Assembly (NCBI GenBank): GCA_009801015.1
Contig: VHZZ01000110.1
Location: forward strand, 155,700-182,824
Length of the DNA: 27,125 bases
DNA from: Silene noctiflora
Lineage: Eukaryota; Streptophyta; Magnoliopsida; Caryophyllales; Caryophyllaceae
Reading direction: 5' to 3'
Shown here: in pieces, positions 1 to 10,661 of the stretch
How the letters are laid out: every line of letters starts with the position of its first letter
Numbering within the stretch: position 1 is the stretch's first letter
The notes under the pieces: generated by a model
Told to the model about the DNA's origin: nothing
Seen by the model: only the letters and a program-made list of their open reading frames with translations
Databases searched by the model: none
Made by a program: the position numbers and the translations under genes

Positions 1-127
1 GTTTCCATTTCAAATTTTTTGTTTCATATCAAAATACAAAAGAGTGAAATATTAAATATTTATGGTGTGCAATGCACTAAAAAATAAAAACTCTAAATAC
101 CGCTCAATAGCGCGGGATCTGTACTAG
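1..127 (+). mobile_element. Helitron 3' end (cut by window start)
   Basis: The stretch ends with a short GC-rich hairpin (CCGCTCAATAGCGCGG, 100-115) followed 12 bases later by CTAG-T, the usual Helitron 3' terminus (CTRR, insertion before T). Bases 5-120 are the near-identical reverse complement of about 14,787-14,903, the 3' part of a second copy. The 5' part lies outside the window. No RepHel coding is visible. Confidence 0.7.
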
Positions 128-133
128 TTGGTC

Positions 134-210
134 TTATTACGGACGGTTATTTTCGTCTGAAGACGGAAACGGATAATTTGTAAATGAACAAAGGAATGAT
201 AAAGTGGGAG
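134..210. repeat. Possible degraded GACGG Mutator-MITE half
   Basis: GACGGTTATTTTCGTCTGAAGACGG resembles, in shorter pieces, the left arm of the complete elements at 2335, 12,556 and 13,250, but the right arm and any target duplication are missing. From here to about 780 I see only AT-rich sequence without gene signals. Confidence 0.3.
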
Positions 211-786
211 ATTCGGCAATGCACAAACACGTGAATTGAATCATTGATTGGAGAAACAAATTCAAAAATGGTGCATCTTTCTTTCTCTATTGTTCAAAGT
301 ATATCCACTCAAACCCAAAGCCAAAAAGAAAATGTACCAAAAATATTCAAAGCTAAAAAAGATTGTATATTTGTGTAAACTTTAAGCTTTTGCCCATTAA
401 TTTTTTACCCTTATGGTAAATTCTACTTTAACATTGTTTTTAAAAGTTTAATGGATTACAGAGTCATCCCAACTTTTTAAAAGAACAAACTGTAGAACCA
501 ATGAACCATTTCTTTTGTTACCTGTCAGTCAAAAAGCATATGATTTTTCATTATGAAATCATTGAAATGGTATTGGATCCTCTTGTATATAGTAAACATA
601 AAGGTGTTTATAGTATGGGAAATGTTTTTTATCACAAAAATCATGTGCACCGGCCTTGTTATGGCCAAATTAGGATATAATGTGTTAATCGAAAATGTGT
701 TATCCTAGTGATTAAGGTGAATGTATACGGTATTACGGTTTTATCAAACTTTTAAATGCATTTACGAGACCAAGTTCTTAATAGGA

Positions 787-994
787 ATATTTATAATAGT
801 TGAGCCTCAACTATCACCTTAAGGTTTTGGTTGAGATGGTTCATCTATCATGGTATCAGAGCCTGTGCACTAACCACTCTTTGCATGTGCACTAACCACT
901 CTTCAAGCCCAATGAGCATTTGAGTGAGGGATATTTATAATAATTGGGCCTCAACTATCACCTTAAGGTTTTGGTTGAGATGGTTCATCTATCA
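787..994 (+). mobile_element. TRIM-like LTR retrotransposon relic with tRNA-Met primer site
   Basis: Bases 787-850 recur at 931-994 with only a few mismatches and no indel (offset 144). The first copy ends in ATCA and is followed directly by TGGTATCAGAGCC (851-863), the standard primer-binding site complementary to plant initiator tRNA-Met. This is the arrangement of a 5' LTR, primer site, about 75 bases of interior, then a 3' LTR end. A purine-rich GAGTGAGGG precedes the second copy. The interior codes for nothing and contains a 17-base direct repeat (GTGCACTAACCACTCTT). The true LTR start and length are not defined. Confidence 0.6.
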
Positions 995-1277
995 GTTCTA
1001 CCATAAAACAACATATAAATAATTTTTAGTAGCTCTTGTTAGTATGAATAATCGGAAAGGAAAAAATATGAGTATTTCTTATACAACAACATAAGAGCCT
1101 TAATCCTAAAAATATGAGTACTTCTTATACATGGGTGCTTAATTTATAGGGAGTACTTTTCTATGTAAAGTGTTCATTACATATTAGAAAAATTAATCAA
1201 TTTCTTTAAGGGGGAATATTTAAATATTTTATTTTTTATGTATATTTAAATTTTTAAATTTCTTTTAAGATATTCGG

Positions 1278-1460
1278 GTATAAGTTAGTGGGGCTAAAGG
1301 GAAAGTGCTAGGGAGTGTTAACGAGTTGAGTTGAACATAAGTTTGAGCCAATCTTGAACTCGCCCAAAGTCGAAAAAAGTGAGGTCATTATAAAAGATGC
1401 GGAGCTTAGATCTGAGCTCGAGCCGGGTATAAGTTGAGTATAAGTTAGTGGGGCTAAAGG
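1278..1460. repeat. 23-bp exact direct repeat and GAGCTCGAGC-rich spacer
   Basis: The 23 bases at 1278-1300 (GTATAAGTTAGTGGGGCTAA plus AGG) are repeated exactly at 1438-1460, 160 bases apart. The second copy abuts the poly-T of the SINE. Between them is degenerate GAGTTGAG/GAGCTCGAGC sequence. Its origin is not clear. Confidence 0.6.
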
Positions 1461-1635
1461 TTTTTTTTTTGTGTAAACCATCCGGTTTAATCCGGAGTCG
1501 AGCCGGGTAGGACCACTAGGGCGGTAAAGCTCTCCCTCATGAGTTTCAACACTGTTGCGTTCCCAAGGCTCGAACACGAGACCTCTGGTTAAGCTAGAAC
1601 AACCCCTTGCCAGTTGATCTAAGTGCTCATGGGTT
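1461..1635 (-). mobile_element. tRNA-derived SINE
   Basis: Read on the minus strand, this has an RNA polymerase III A box (TAGATCAACTGG, 1610-1621) and a B box (GTTCGAGCC, about 1567-1575) 33-35 bases apart, a unique body, and a terminal run of ten A (plus-strand T at 1461-1470). That is the architecture of a tRNA-derived SINE. The open frame running through it on the minus strand has no coding similarity I recognise and is not a gene. Target-site duplications are not evident. Confidence 0.72.
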
Positions 1636-1671
1636 GATATTTTCAAAAAGGTGTGATTCGAAGATTATATA

Positions 1672-1912
1672 CTCCCTCTATTCAACTCTAAATACAACAT
1701 TTCTCTTTTACACGTTAGTCAATGCACGATTTGTAACGTAAATATCTTTAGTTTATTTTATGAAAAAATATAAAAATTTCGTGTTCTTATTGTACTCTTC
1801 AAGGTGAATCAAACAAAATATCACATGACCATATTTTTTCTTTATGATCTCAAGAAGATGTAAAGATTCTCTTCGTTTATGAATAGTGTCAAAAAAAAGA
1901 AATGTTGTACAT
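1672..1912. mobile_element. Stowaway-type (Tc1/mariner) MITE, 3' end degraded
   Basis: It begins at TA|CTCCCTCTATTCAACTC and has the same internal order as the intact copy at 3932-4196 (ACGTTAGTCAATGCACG, then AATCAAACAAAATATCACATG). The right inverted repeat is only partly preserved (GAAATGTTGTAC) and lacks the expected GGGAGTA, so the end is approximate. Confidence 0.6.
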
Positions 1913-1997
1913 CAGTGAGAACATTTGATGTATGGTGAAACAAAGATACCGATTATGATAAATAGTTCTGTACCATGTAAAATAAGAGCAAAAGAAG

Positions 1998-2130
1998 TTC
2001 GGGTTGTTCGCGAACTTTTCAGCTAAGCCAACGTTAACTGTGTTTAACTTGTTAAGTTCGCGATCCAGTATTCATACGGGCCAATTTTTAACCGAGCTGA
2101 GCTCAATTGTTCGCGAGCTATCTCGTCGTC
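1998..2130. repeat. TTCGCGAAC/GAGCTGAGCTC-rich degenerate repeat
   Basis: Repeated TTCGCGA(A/G) and GAGCTGAGCTC words mark a degraded GC-rich minisatellite of a type frequent in plant transposons. A frame of about 76 codons crosses it but shows no domain and I do not treat it as a gene. Confidence 0.35.
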
Positions 2131-2334
2131 CCACTATCAACCCTAGGATAAGTACTATGCGTCTATGTATTTCAACCCTTTGTCCCTTTCACATGTTATT
2201 ACTGACAATTGACTTATCAAAAATTGAAGGCTAGAGCCACAACAAACACTAAACATCTAATATTAGTGTAGATTTTGTCACGATTTGATTGTCATTAACT
2301 TATTATACTAGCATTGTTATTGTCATTTAATTTA

Positions 2335-2531
2335 ACAAAACGTTTTGCTTGTGACGGGCACTATCCGTTACGAGCTAAAGACGGATAATGTCTCTCTCAC
2401 TATAAGGCAAGTGGGAGGGCAAGTGGGGGACAATGGAGCACCCTATGGTTGGTGTCACTTGCATATTGTGAGAAAGACACTATTCGTCTTCCGCTTGTGA
2501 CGGATAGTGCCCGTCTTCATTGAGAATTTGT
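2335..2531. mobile_element. Mutator-like MITE, GACGG family (197 bp)
   Basis: This is a foldback element. The left arm (GTGACGGGCACTATCCGTTA ... AAGACGGATAATGTCTCTC) is the reverse complement of the right arm. It is flanked by TTTAATTTA (2326-2334) and GTTAATTTA (2532-2540), a 9-base target duplication with one mismatch, as expected for Mutator-type insertion. It has the same length and order as the copy at 12,556-12,752. Confidence 0.75.
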
Positions 2532-3244
2532 GTTAATTTAATTGAAACATGCTCCCTTTGTCTTAATAATTTATCCTCGCAAAAATATACAAGTGTAAAC
2601 TATTCACCGGAACAGAAAGATTATAAATTTCAAGCACTAAGCTACAAATACTTGGTCTAAAGAAAAAGACAAACACATTCTCTCTTTGCTCTCTCATTTT
2701 CAACCTTTCCCATTGGAATCAATTTCTAACTCAATTTTCAATGATAAATAAACAAAATATTAATCATTCATAGGGTCAATGGTTAATAACCTTTACCCAA
2801 ATGTGTTTAACTTATATGAAGATTTATTAATTCAACCTAGTTGAATCAAGTTAATGATTGTACAATAGTTTATTTTTTATCTTAAATGCGTAATTAAATA
2901 AGCATTATATATTACTTCCTCTGATTTAACAAATTATGTATGTTTTTATTCTGTTATAAAGAGTATTTTAATAGCATGTAAAAAAATTGTCGAGTAAGAA
3001 CTAAGAAGAGTAACAATAAACCATTTCTTGAAACCATTCATCCACTTATCTAAAAAAAGTTACTATTTTATTCTCGATCTACTATCATATTTCAAAATTC
3101 TAGCATAATTGAGTAAGAATTTGCATACCTAACTCATCTATGCTATAAGGGATAGTTTATCGTTGTAGATGCTCTTATAAGTTCAACTTAGTTAAGTTTA
3201 AAAAAATTCAGATCCATAAATTAGTTCAATTTAGTTTTAATCTA

Positions 3245-3891
3245 GAAAACAAAGTCATATGAGAGCAGAAATGCTCGCGCTAGTTATTGGTCTCGAAAAG
3301 GCGAAATTACTACATTTCGAAACTTCTCATTCATATGGATAATGAAGCTTGTGTTGGGATGGTTCTAGAGGAGCAATTGGCCAGTAATAGCCTTCGTCAC
3401 CTTGTCAATCGGTGCAAAGAATTAATCCGCGACGCCAGGTGGAAGGTCAAGTTACAACATGTTTTTAGAGAAGCTAACAGATTCAAGCGATTGGATAGAT
3501 AATCAAGGAGTTCATTCATCTACTACTATTAGAGCATGTTTGACCAAACTTGTTAAAAAAAAGTTTTGAAGCTTAATTTTCTAGAAGTGTTTTTCAAAAT
3601 TAGAAGTATCAAATTATTATATATATTTTTAAGGACAAAAAGATAATTTTTGAGTTTTTAAAAAACTAATTTTGACTTTTTAGAAGATGGTGTGTTTGGC
3701 CAATTTGTGTTTTTTAACCAAAAAAACGCTTTCAAAAGTTAGGTCAAACACACACTTAATTATCTCGATGTTCCCCAGCTGCACTTCGCTCCATTCTCCG
3801 TAAAGATCTTCTGGGCATAGCCACCTCTTGTTTTATTCCTTAATGGTCAGGCTCGCTATGCCCTCCTATGTACCAAAAAGAAAAAAAAAAA
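3245..3891 (+). pseudogene. 5'-truncated LINE relic: RNase H domain and poly(A) tail
   Basis: Broken reading frames encode pieces of the C-terminal RNase H-like domain of plant LINE polyproteins: RAEMLALVIGLEKAKLLHFE (3262 on), then in a second frame HMDNEACVGMVLEEQ and LVNRCKELIRDARWKVKLQH, then in a third frame DWIDNQGVHSSTT (about 3489 on). After the nested MITE the coding sense resumes with AALRSILRKDLLGIATSC and a stop. An A-rich tail ends near 3891. At least two frameshifts and the missing 5' part make it non-functional. The 5' junction is approximate. Confidence 0.68.
3532..3755. mobile_element. PIF/Harbinger (Tourist-like) MITE nested in LINE
   Basis: Terminal inverted repeats are GAGCATGTTTGACC on the left and, reverse complemented, GTGTGTGTTTGACC on the right (11 of 14 match). 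They are flanked by TTA at 3529-3531 and 3756-3758, the 3-base target typical of PIF/Harbinger. The 224-bp interior is AT-rich and non-coding. It interrupts the RNase H relic, so it is younger than the LINE copy. Confidence 0.7.
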
Positions 3892-3931
3892 GACGGTTAC
3901 AAACAAAATTTGCTTATTGAACTAGTATATA

Positions 3932-4196
3932 CTCCCTCCATCAACTCCACACTACCACTTTCTTTTTCACGTTTGTCAACGCGTGTTTTACGCGGTAAAT
4001 ATAAAATATCGTTAGTTACGTATTAACAAAAATCATAAAAGTTAGATATTTATAATATACTTGTAAAAACGAATCAAACGAGATCCCACATGAATATAAT
4101 GTCATTTATGTATTGAGAGAAAATTGAATTTGAATACTCGCTTGTGAATATAGTGTGCAAAATAGATAAGGGTAGTGTAGAGTTAAATGGAGGGAG
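3932..4196. mobile_element. Stowaway MITE (265 bp) at the DUF3527 promoter
   Basis: The left end is TA|CTCCCTCCATCAACTCCACA and the right end is TGTAGAGTTAAATGGAGGGAG|TA, forming extended inverted repeats with a TA target duplication (3930-3931 and 4197-4198). This is the canonical Tc1/mariner Stowaway structure. The right end lies only about 60-100 bases before the likely transcription start of the downstream gene. Confidence 0.85.
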
Positions 4197-4249
4197 TACT
4201 AGATTACGATTCGATTTTTTTTTTAAATTAAAAAAAAAAGGAAAGTAAA

Positions 4250-4445
4250 AGAAAACCGAAATCCCCAACCTCCTTTCCTCCTTCCTCTCAGATTCTCTCC
4301 TCAAAACTCATCACTTGCTTTCTGCATCACTCTGCACTTTCTCTCTCTAAAAACTAATCTTTGACATTTCGTAACAACAATATCTCCATTTCCGCCATTT
4401 TTCTCTCTCTAGAACCTTCGACATTGTTCTCTCTGCTACACTTCG
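4250..4445 (+). other. Probable 5' leader exon of the DUF3527 gene
   Basis: A CT-rich stretch (TCTCTCTCTA motifs, no ATG) typical of plant transcription starts and leaders ends at a possible donor TTCG|GTATAC (4446). The matching acceptor is TTTTGCAATCTGCAG at 6649, giving a leader intron of about 2.2 kb. The donor choice and the start of transcription are inferred; the acceptor is the stronger call. Confidence 0.5.
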
Positions 4446-6649
4446 GTATACTACTGCTTTCTCTTTTGTTCATTTCTTTTTAATTTACTGTTTTTTTTGT
4501 TCGTTTGATGTTAGTGAGTAATGCTGCAGTTAATTTACGTTATTAATTGCTAAATTAGTGCGTATTTTTACTTAATTTGATGCTTGATTAACTGTACATA
4601 TGATGTTTAGAGCGGTATTGCAGAATCTTGCGGTAAAAATCGAAGCGGTATAACGAATTCTTGTATGAGACGGTCTCACATAGAATGTAGGAACTAGACG
4701 AAGTAGTAATCATTTTATTGAGTAGGTCTTCTTGAGAGATTCACAAATTATAGTGTAAGACGGTTTTAATACGGTCTTTAAAGGACTGTATATGAAAGGA
4801 CGGGACGGTTTTACACAATAATTATTGTTTGTTGAATTAATTTAGTGTGAAGCGGTCTATCAAGCTTGTTAATCATTTTTATCTACTTTTTCAGATTTTC
4901 TTTTTTACCTTTTTACTTTATTTTTCTGCCGTTACCTTTTTTTAGGATCTCTGACCATTAGGTACGGGAATCCGGGATTATTTCATGGAATTTTAAGAAA
5001 TTTGACTACTTCAGTTGTTCAGTTATGTGGTGATGTGGTAGAGCTGGAGAATTCAACACTAATTCTTGTATGAGATCGTCTCGCAAAAATTTATAGTGTG
5101 TGATACTTACCATTTATTGTTAGTGTATTTTCCCCCCTAATGATGAAAATATGAGCCTCCCTATTTTTTCATCATATTTTGGCATTTTAGTATTGAGAGT
5201 TAATGTTGTGTTGGCACGGTTGGTTGTGGACATTGGGTCGCTTTACCAAATGATCGTTGTCGTCATGTTGGTTATGCAGTTAATGGCGGAGTAAAAAATA
5301 TGGTTTTGGGGGCAAAAATAGTACGGTTTGAGTTTGTTGGGCGAAGTGGGAAGCAGGTTGGTGCACTGAGCCTCATTTTGTGATTATAAACCGCACAAAT
5401 AGTCCCTCCGACTCAACATGTTCTTTTTGTTCACTTTTTTCGTGTGTGTGATTCTGAAAAAAAAAAACCCGTAAAGAACTAGGTAAGTCATAAGGAGTAG
5501 TATTTATTTAAAGTGAGGTGTGGGAGAATGGTAACCCTACTAGCCGATCCTCATTCCGCCACTTTGTGTACTTAGTAAACTAACATGTGAGATTGATTGC
5601 ATCTAAAGAAAGGATGACTTCAAGAGAAACGAAGCTTCCTTGAGTATACGAAATATGTTTAATTAGTAAAAGTGACGACGATGTTTACAAGATGTATGGT
5701 GGATTGGTGGTAGGTTTCAATCTTGGAGATTTGCTGTCTGCATGTAGTATTCTTGGATTTTACTTTTCCAGATGGATGTTGATTGAGATAGCCTAAGTGT
5801 ATTCTAATGAGGGTAGGAAGAAGTTCTGTCAATTTGTGCTAGTTGTAATCAACAAGGGTAGTTTTATCTTTTAAGGAAGGTTGCTTTCTGTTGTTTTCAT
5901 CAATTATGGGCCACTTTAAAATAAGAATTTCTTCATGCCATTTGGTCTTTGTCTTAGTGCTAGTGCTATTTGTCTTCATTAAGGTATGTATGCCTATACC
6001 CAAATCACAAAAGAATATATTCCTCAATCTATGCCACTAGTAACATAATTCATGACAACATGACTCAGTCAATGCTCATGAATCATCATGCTATTTATGT
6101 CAATAGGACCAATAGGTTAGCATGAACTAGTGACATCAAGCTCTGGTTTACTTCCACAAACAAAGCTAGTGAGGTAGGAAATAGAGGGTCTAAATGTAGC
6201 CCAATTGTTTTTGTTAACAATATTTTGAAGTCGTTATTTCATCGCCTGTTTTTATACTCTGTGAGTATGTCGATATGTGTTATCCCTGAACTTGATCTTG
6301 TTTCATAATGAGTGTGTGTATAAGTGTGTTAGTTGTGTAATCATATTCTTATTTCATACATTAGCTCTTTCCTATGTCTTTACGCATGAGTGACTCAACA
6401 GCTTACCTAATTACGGATAAGTGATTGTGTTTTTCGGCTATGGGGCCTACTTACCTCCTACTCAGTGCTGAAAACATCCGAATTTTCATTTTTTGTGACG
6501 GGTTTTGAATCCTAATTTTGATTCCTGGTGATTATATACTTTTAGTTACCGATTTGTTTTTCTGGTTAATTAGTGTCGTTTATGATTTCGATTTCTACTT
6601 GTTATAAAAGTGGTTCTGTGCTCATTAATTTTTCTTTTGCAATCTGCAG
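4446..6649 (+). other. Leader intron of the DUF3527 gene (inferred)
   Basis: About 2.2 kb without coding potential. It contains several GAGACGGTCTCA/AAGACGGTTTTA-type fragments (4660-4860 and 5060-5090) and a lone CTCCC-type MITE end near 5400. Long first introns in leaders often raise expression in plants; nothing here shows that directly. Confidence 0.45.
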
Positions 6650-6659
6650 TGTGGAACAG

Positions 6660-6898
6660 ATGGTTAAGCTGTTAACAAAGGACACGCCTGAATGATGACT
6701 GATGAGGGCTATTTGATCTGTGAACATGTTTGACTGTTGGGTATAGCTTAGATGCATAAGAATCATACAGATATTTACGAGCAATGGAACCACTTCGTGA
6801 TTCTAGAAGTATCTCAAGAGGTAGAACAGTTTCAGGTTGTACAGAGACCACTTGTGCTCCTCGCACTCGACATGGCACCAAGTTACGAGATGTGCTAA
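6660..6898 (+). promoter_or_regulatory. Cluster of upstream ORFs in the DUF3527 leader
   Basis: After the 6649 acceptor, the leader carries ATGs at 6660 (11 codons, stop 6693-6695), 6692 and 6695 (13 or 12 codons, stop 6731-6733), 6726 (6 codons, stop 6744-6746) and 6752. The first two ORFs overlap by four bases (ATGA). The last is 48 codons long, is in another frame, and runs past the main start to TAA at 6896-6898. Ribosomes that use it would bypass the main ATG. Its meaning depends on the inferred splice pattern. Confidence 0.55.
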
Positions 6899-9832
6899 TG
6901 TCGGATAAACCCACTTTGTCCTATGCTGATTTCCACCATGAACTTACAAAAAACCCTGCCTTGCCCAAGTATGTAAGTAGTCAACAAAGACGAGAATTAG
7001 AGAGAAAGAACCTTAAAGAGGAAGAGCTAGTTAGATACATGTCAAATTTACCGGGTTATTTGGAGAAAGGGAAAAACTATCAGGAAAAAGCACTGAACGT
7101 TGGTGTTCTTGACTGGAGGTATTTGGAAAAATGGCGGAATAGTCAAAAACAGATACCACCTAAACAGAGTGGGTATTCGCCGTCTAGTACCAACACTTCT
7201 GTCTTTTCAAGTGATGGCTCTTCAACCCGCTCTAGCAAAGGTCAAAATTTCTCTCCTGCAAGTCAAAAATTGCAACACTTTTCTCAGCAATCTCAAATGG
7301 AAGCATCACCAAAAGAAGGCCGTGTTCAAGATGCTAAAAACTCTTCTTCTGGTAGAGGCCATAGCTTCTCACCAGCTCGTCACTTAACACAACGCTCTAT
7401 GCCTCAATATCATCCCCAGAAGGTATATTCCGGGGGTGGTATACCACATGAGATCGAGATTTTTGGAGGAAATACCCACAAGTTCCAAGACTCAAGTCAC
7501 TCAACTGTCAGCAGAGGTAACCATATAAGCAGGCAACATATGGTTTTTGGTGAAAGGAAAGAGTCTGACTTGAAATTGTCATTAGAAACGCGAAGGAAGT
7601 TGATCCCTGATACGTCCGAAGTAGCAGCTACTTCGAAAGGTAAAAGGATCCAACATGCGGGATCCACTGAAGAAACAAGAAGGTTGCGAGAAACCAATTT
7701 GAAAGTTTGCGACCGAGAAAAACCAGGTGACGTGGTCATGCCTAGAGATCAACTGGAACATTCGCGATGTGGTTTTACTGGCTTAGCCAGTTTTACAGCG
7801 AATGACAGGTTGTCTGTAGAGCCTGGTGAGAAGTTTCTTTTAGCAAGAAACAATCTCGAGGGTCGACGTCAATTTAGCAATGATGTCTGCACTCAACTGG
7901 GGACCACTGTATCATCCCAAGCATCACATATATCTCGTCAGTCCACATCCAAAACATTTCAGAGTCCATTCAGGAATAACAGGCAAGGTGACAAGGCTCC
8001 TACTGAAGCACCACATGTGCCGTCGTTTCCTGCCAGGAGGTTTACCAGCCCATCTAGGAATAGGCATACACAGGAGAACCCAGTTGCTGAGATGAGGAGG
8101 GAATCAGCATTAAATACTTCCGAGCCCAGTCCGAAGGCAAGAAATCCTTCGCCAATTCGTAGATTAAGCATTGCAATGGGCAAGATGATAAAAAATGGTG
8201 GGTCTCGTGAAAATTCACCCCTTCGTAGGTCAAGTGCAAAAGATTGCAGTACTAAGTCGGGGTCAGAGGCAACTGATTCTTCCATGTTTGTTGATAAAAA
8301 TGATAATCCTTGCAGTGATAAGTTATCAACTACTAATATTAGAGGTAGGTCTAGTCCTCTAAGAAGGTTACTCGATCCTCTTCTTAAGCCCAGGGTGTCT
8401 AATTGCTCTGACCCATCAAGCAAACATTCATCTTCTAACGATAGTAGTATGAAATCACGTAACAAGTCATTAGATTCTCATCCTGGAAAATCTGTTGAAG
8501 TAAATTTGAGATCTGGAAATGCTACAAGCAGTGCTAGTGATACTCACCACCATTCGAATAATGGATCGTCAACAGTTCAAGCTCTTCTGCAGGTCTCTTT
8601 CAAAAATGGGCTTCCTTTGTTTACTTTTGCCATTGATAATGAGAGCAATATTTTAGCTGCAACGATAAGGAAGTCAAGTGCTCCTGGGAAAGGTCAAAAT
8701 AGCTGGATTTACACATTCTTTGCCATCCGTGAAGTCAAGAGAAAGAGTGGTACCTGGTTGAACCCTGGTGGGAAAGGTGGCACTCATGGTTATGTTCCAA
8801 ATGTTGTGGCTCAAATGAAGGTTTCAGATTCCCTAAGTTCCTCTTCTACCAAACATGAGCATACAGATTATCTTGTCTCTAGGGAATTTGATCTGTTTGC
8901 CGTGGATGTGGGACAAGGAGACGAGCAGTCTGCAGACTTTCACCCCACTAATGAGATTGCAGCCATCATTATCAAGCTTCCCAGAATTACTACCAGAAGT
9001 AATAGTAAAAACGACAACTCTAGCTTTGACTGGTTGGATTTATCACCGGGATCACTGGGTACGACTGTTGTACTTCCCGGTGGTTTGCATACTGTACCTA
9101 GTAAAGGAGAAATATCAAAACTAGCTCAGAGATGGAGATCCGGTGGATTATGTGATTGTGGTGGGTGGGATTTGGGTTGTCAGTTGAGAGTTTATACCAA
9201 TAAAAAAGAAAATGAAACAAAGTTTGATCTTTCTGGAATTTGCCATAACAAGAACAAGCTACAGCTATTTTCAGAGGTATTTCCTTGCCGTACTCTCGTC
9301 ATCAACCATCTTTTTATTTTTGTCTGGTGTAAGTGTTTAATGGGAGCTACAAGGACAATTATGACGAGTTTCTACTCCATGTCGTTAGAACCAGTACTCA
9401 ATAACTTCTCAATAGTTAACTAGTTAGGCTAACCGATAGCAGCAGTCATCTCTCGATTTTATATCAGGCCTTGATCGTTGTCATTATGCTGATTGACCCG
9501 AATTATCATGCCACTTAACAATCAACATTTTTTTTTTTTTGCAGGGAGGTCAAGATAACCAACTCATTTTGAGTTTAGCGCCATTTAAGGAAAGGATTTA
9601 CTCGGTGGAGTTCAGCTCATCATTCTCACTTCTACAAGCCTTCGCTGTAAGTGTATCCTTTTTAGACTCGAAAAGACCTGCAGAGCTCATTGAGCCAAGC
9701 AGTGTACCTGAAAAGGTCACTTCTGAAGTAGGCCTTTTCGAGTTACCAATTCGTTCAAAGATGTTGAATCAAGTTGAAGCGCCTGGAAGATATGTCTCGT
9801 ATCCACCCCATTCCCCTGTTGGGAGGGTCTGA
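6784..9832 (+). CDS. DUF3527 domain protein, two coding exons, 926 aa
   Basis: Exons are 6784-9276 and 9545-9832. Donor GAG|GTATTT and acceptor T-run-GCAG|GGA join in phase 0 and give 926 residues. The ATG is the first in frame after TAA at 6757-6759. The N-terminal motif GVLDWRYLEKW (107-117) and the Ser/Arg-rich motifs PSPIRRLS (455-462), SPLRRSS (478-484) and SPLRRLLDPLLKP (524-536) lie in a long, probably disordered, Ser-rich region. The C-terminal DUF3527 domain runs from about 598 (VQALLQVSF) through WIYTFFAIREVKRKSG and GGWDLGC to SVEFSSSFSLLQAF in exon 2. No catalytic residues, signal peptide or membrane segment are visible. The family is plant-specific and of unknown molecular function. 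The SPxRR motifs suggest phosphorylation but this is inference. If the 268-base intron were retained, the frame would run to 9423 and end after 879 residues without the last domain segment. Confidence 0.88.
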
Positions 9833-10653
9833 TACCTCATTTCAACCACTCTAAATCCCTCGTAATCTCGTATTGATAGATCTATATTAAATTTGACGAT
9901 GTATTCCTTTTAGAGGAATATATTATAACTATTGTAATTACTAATTACCATCCTTTATATTATATAAAACATAATGAAATAAATTATGTAAAGGAATAGT
10001 TAACTATTTTAAATCTAATGCAATTATAGAACTATTTTCGAGTAAAATTTATGTCATGTATGCATTTTAAGTGAGGATAATATTTAGTAAAATGGAATCA
10101 AATTAGTTGCCTTATTATATTTTGTTGTTTTTCTAGATTTTTTTGGACATGATCACATGAATTATTATTTATTTTTATTTTTGTGTTCACTGGTTGTATG
10201 CTGGTTCCATACTTTGCTGCCTGGTTAATGTTCCTACTTTATGGCACCAGGGTTTTCTGGCATGTTATATTTTGAGGGGTAGAACCTTGACAAAAATCAA
10301 AACTACTACGGAGTACCGAGTATTTTTTATGACGGGGAACCCTATACCTTTTTTTTGGCATAGTGGTAGCTTGACAGGCTCGAGTTCTAGAAGGTATAAT
10401 AATAACACCACAAAGTTGCTTTGCTAGAGCTCCCCTCAGATTTTCACCCAAATTTTAGCTACAGGATTCCACATTCAGCCGATATTTCGATGATTTAATT
10501 TATTTAGAATAATATCTAAGATAAAATTTAAGGGATACGTCCTTGACCAACATTTTCAAGATTATATCATTGATACTGCTGGGTACAATGAATCTTGTAT
10601 AGAAACGGGTGTGGACAAACCTGGTAGGGACTTGCAAAAACGGCTCGACTAGG
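9833..10653. other. DUF3527 3' UTR and intergenic DNA
   Basis: The 3' UTR probably ends near 9950-10,000, where AATGAAATAAATTA (about 9972) could serve as a polyadenylation signal. The rest is AT-rich. Short open frames near 10,194-10,451 on both strands have no recognisable content. Confidence 0.45.
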
Positions 10654-10661
10654 GTTAGATC

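Noticed and set aside
1308..1646. Minus-strand open frame of 112 codons
   Set aside because: It runs across the SINE body, including its A and B boxes and poly(A), and has no recognisable protein content.
7959..8465. Minus-strand open frame of 168 codons opposite the DUF3527 exon
   Set aside because: It is the antisense shadow of a Ser/Arg-rich coding exon whose own frame encodes the conserved family motifs.
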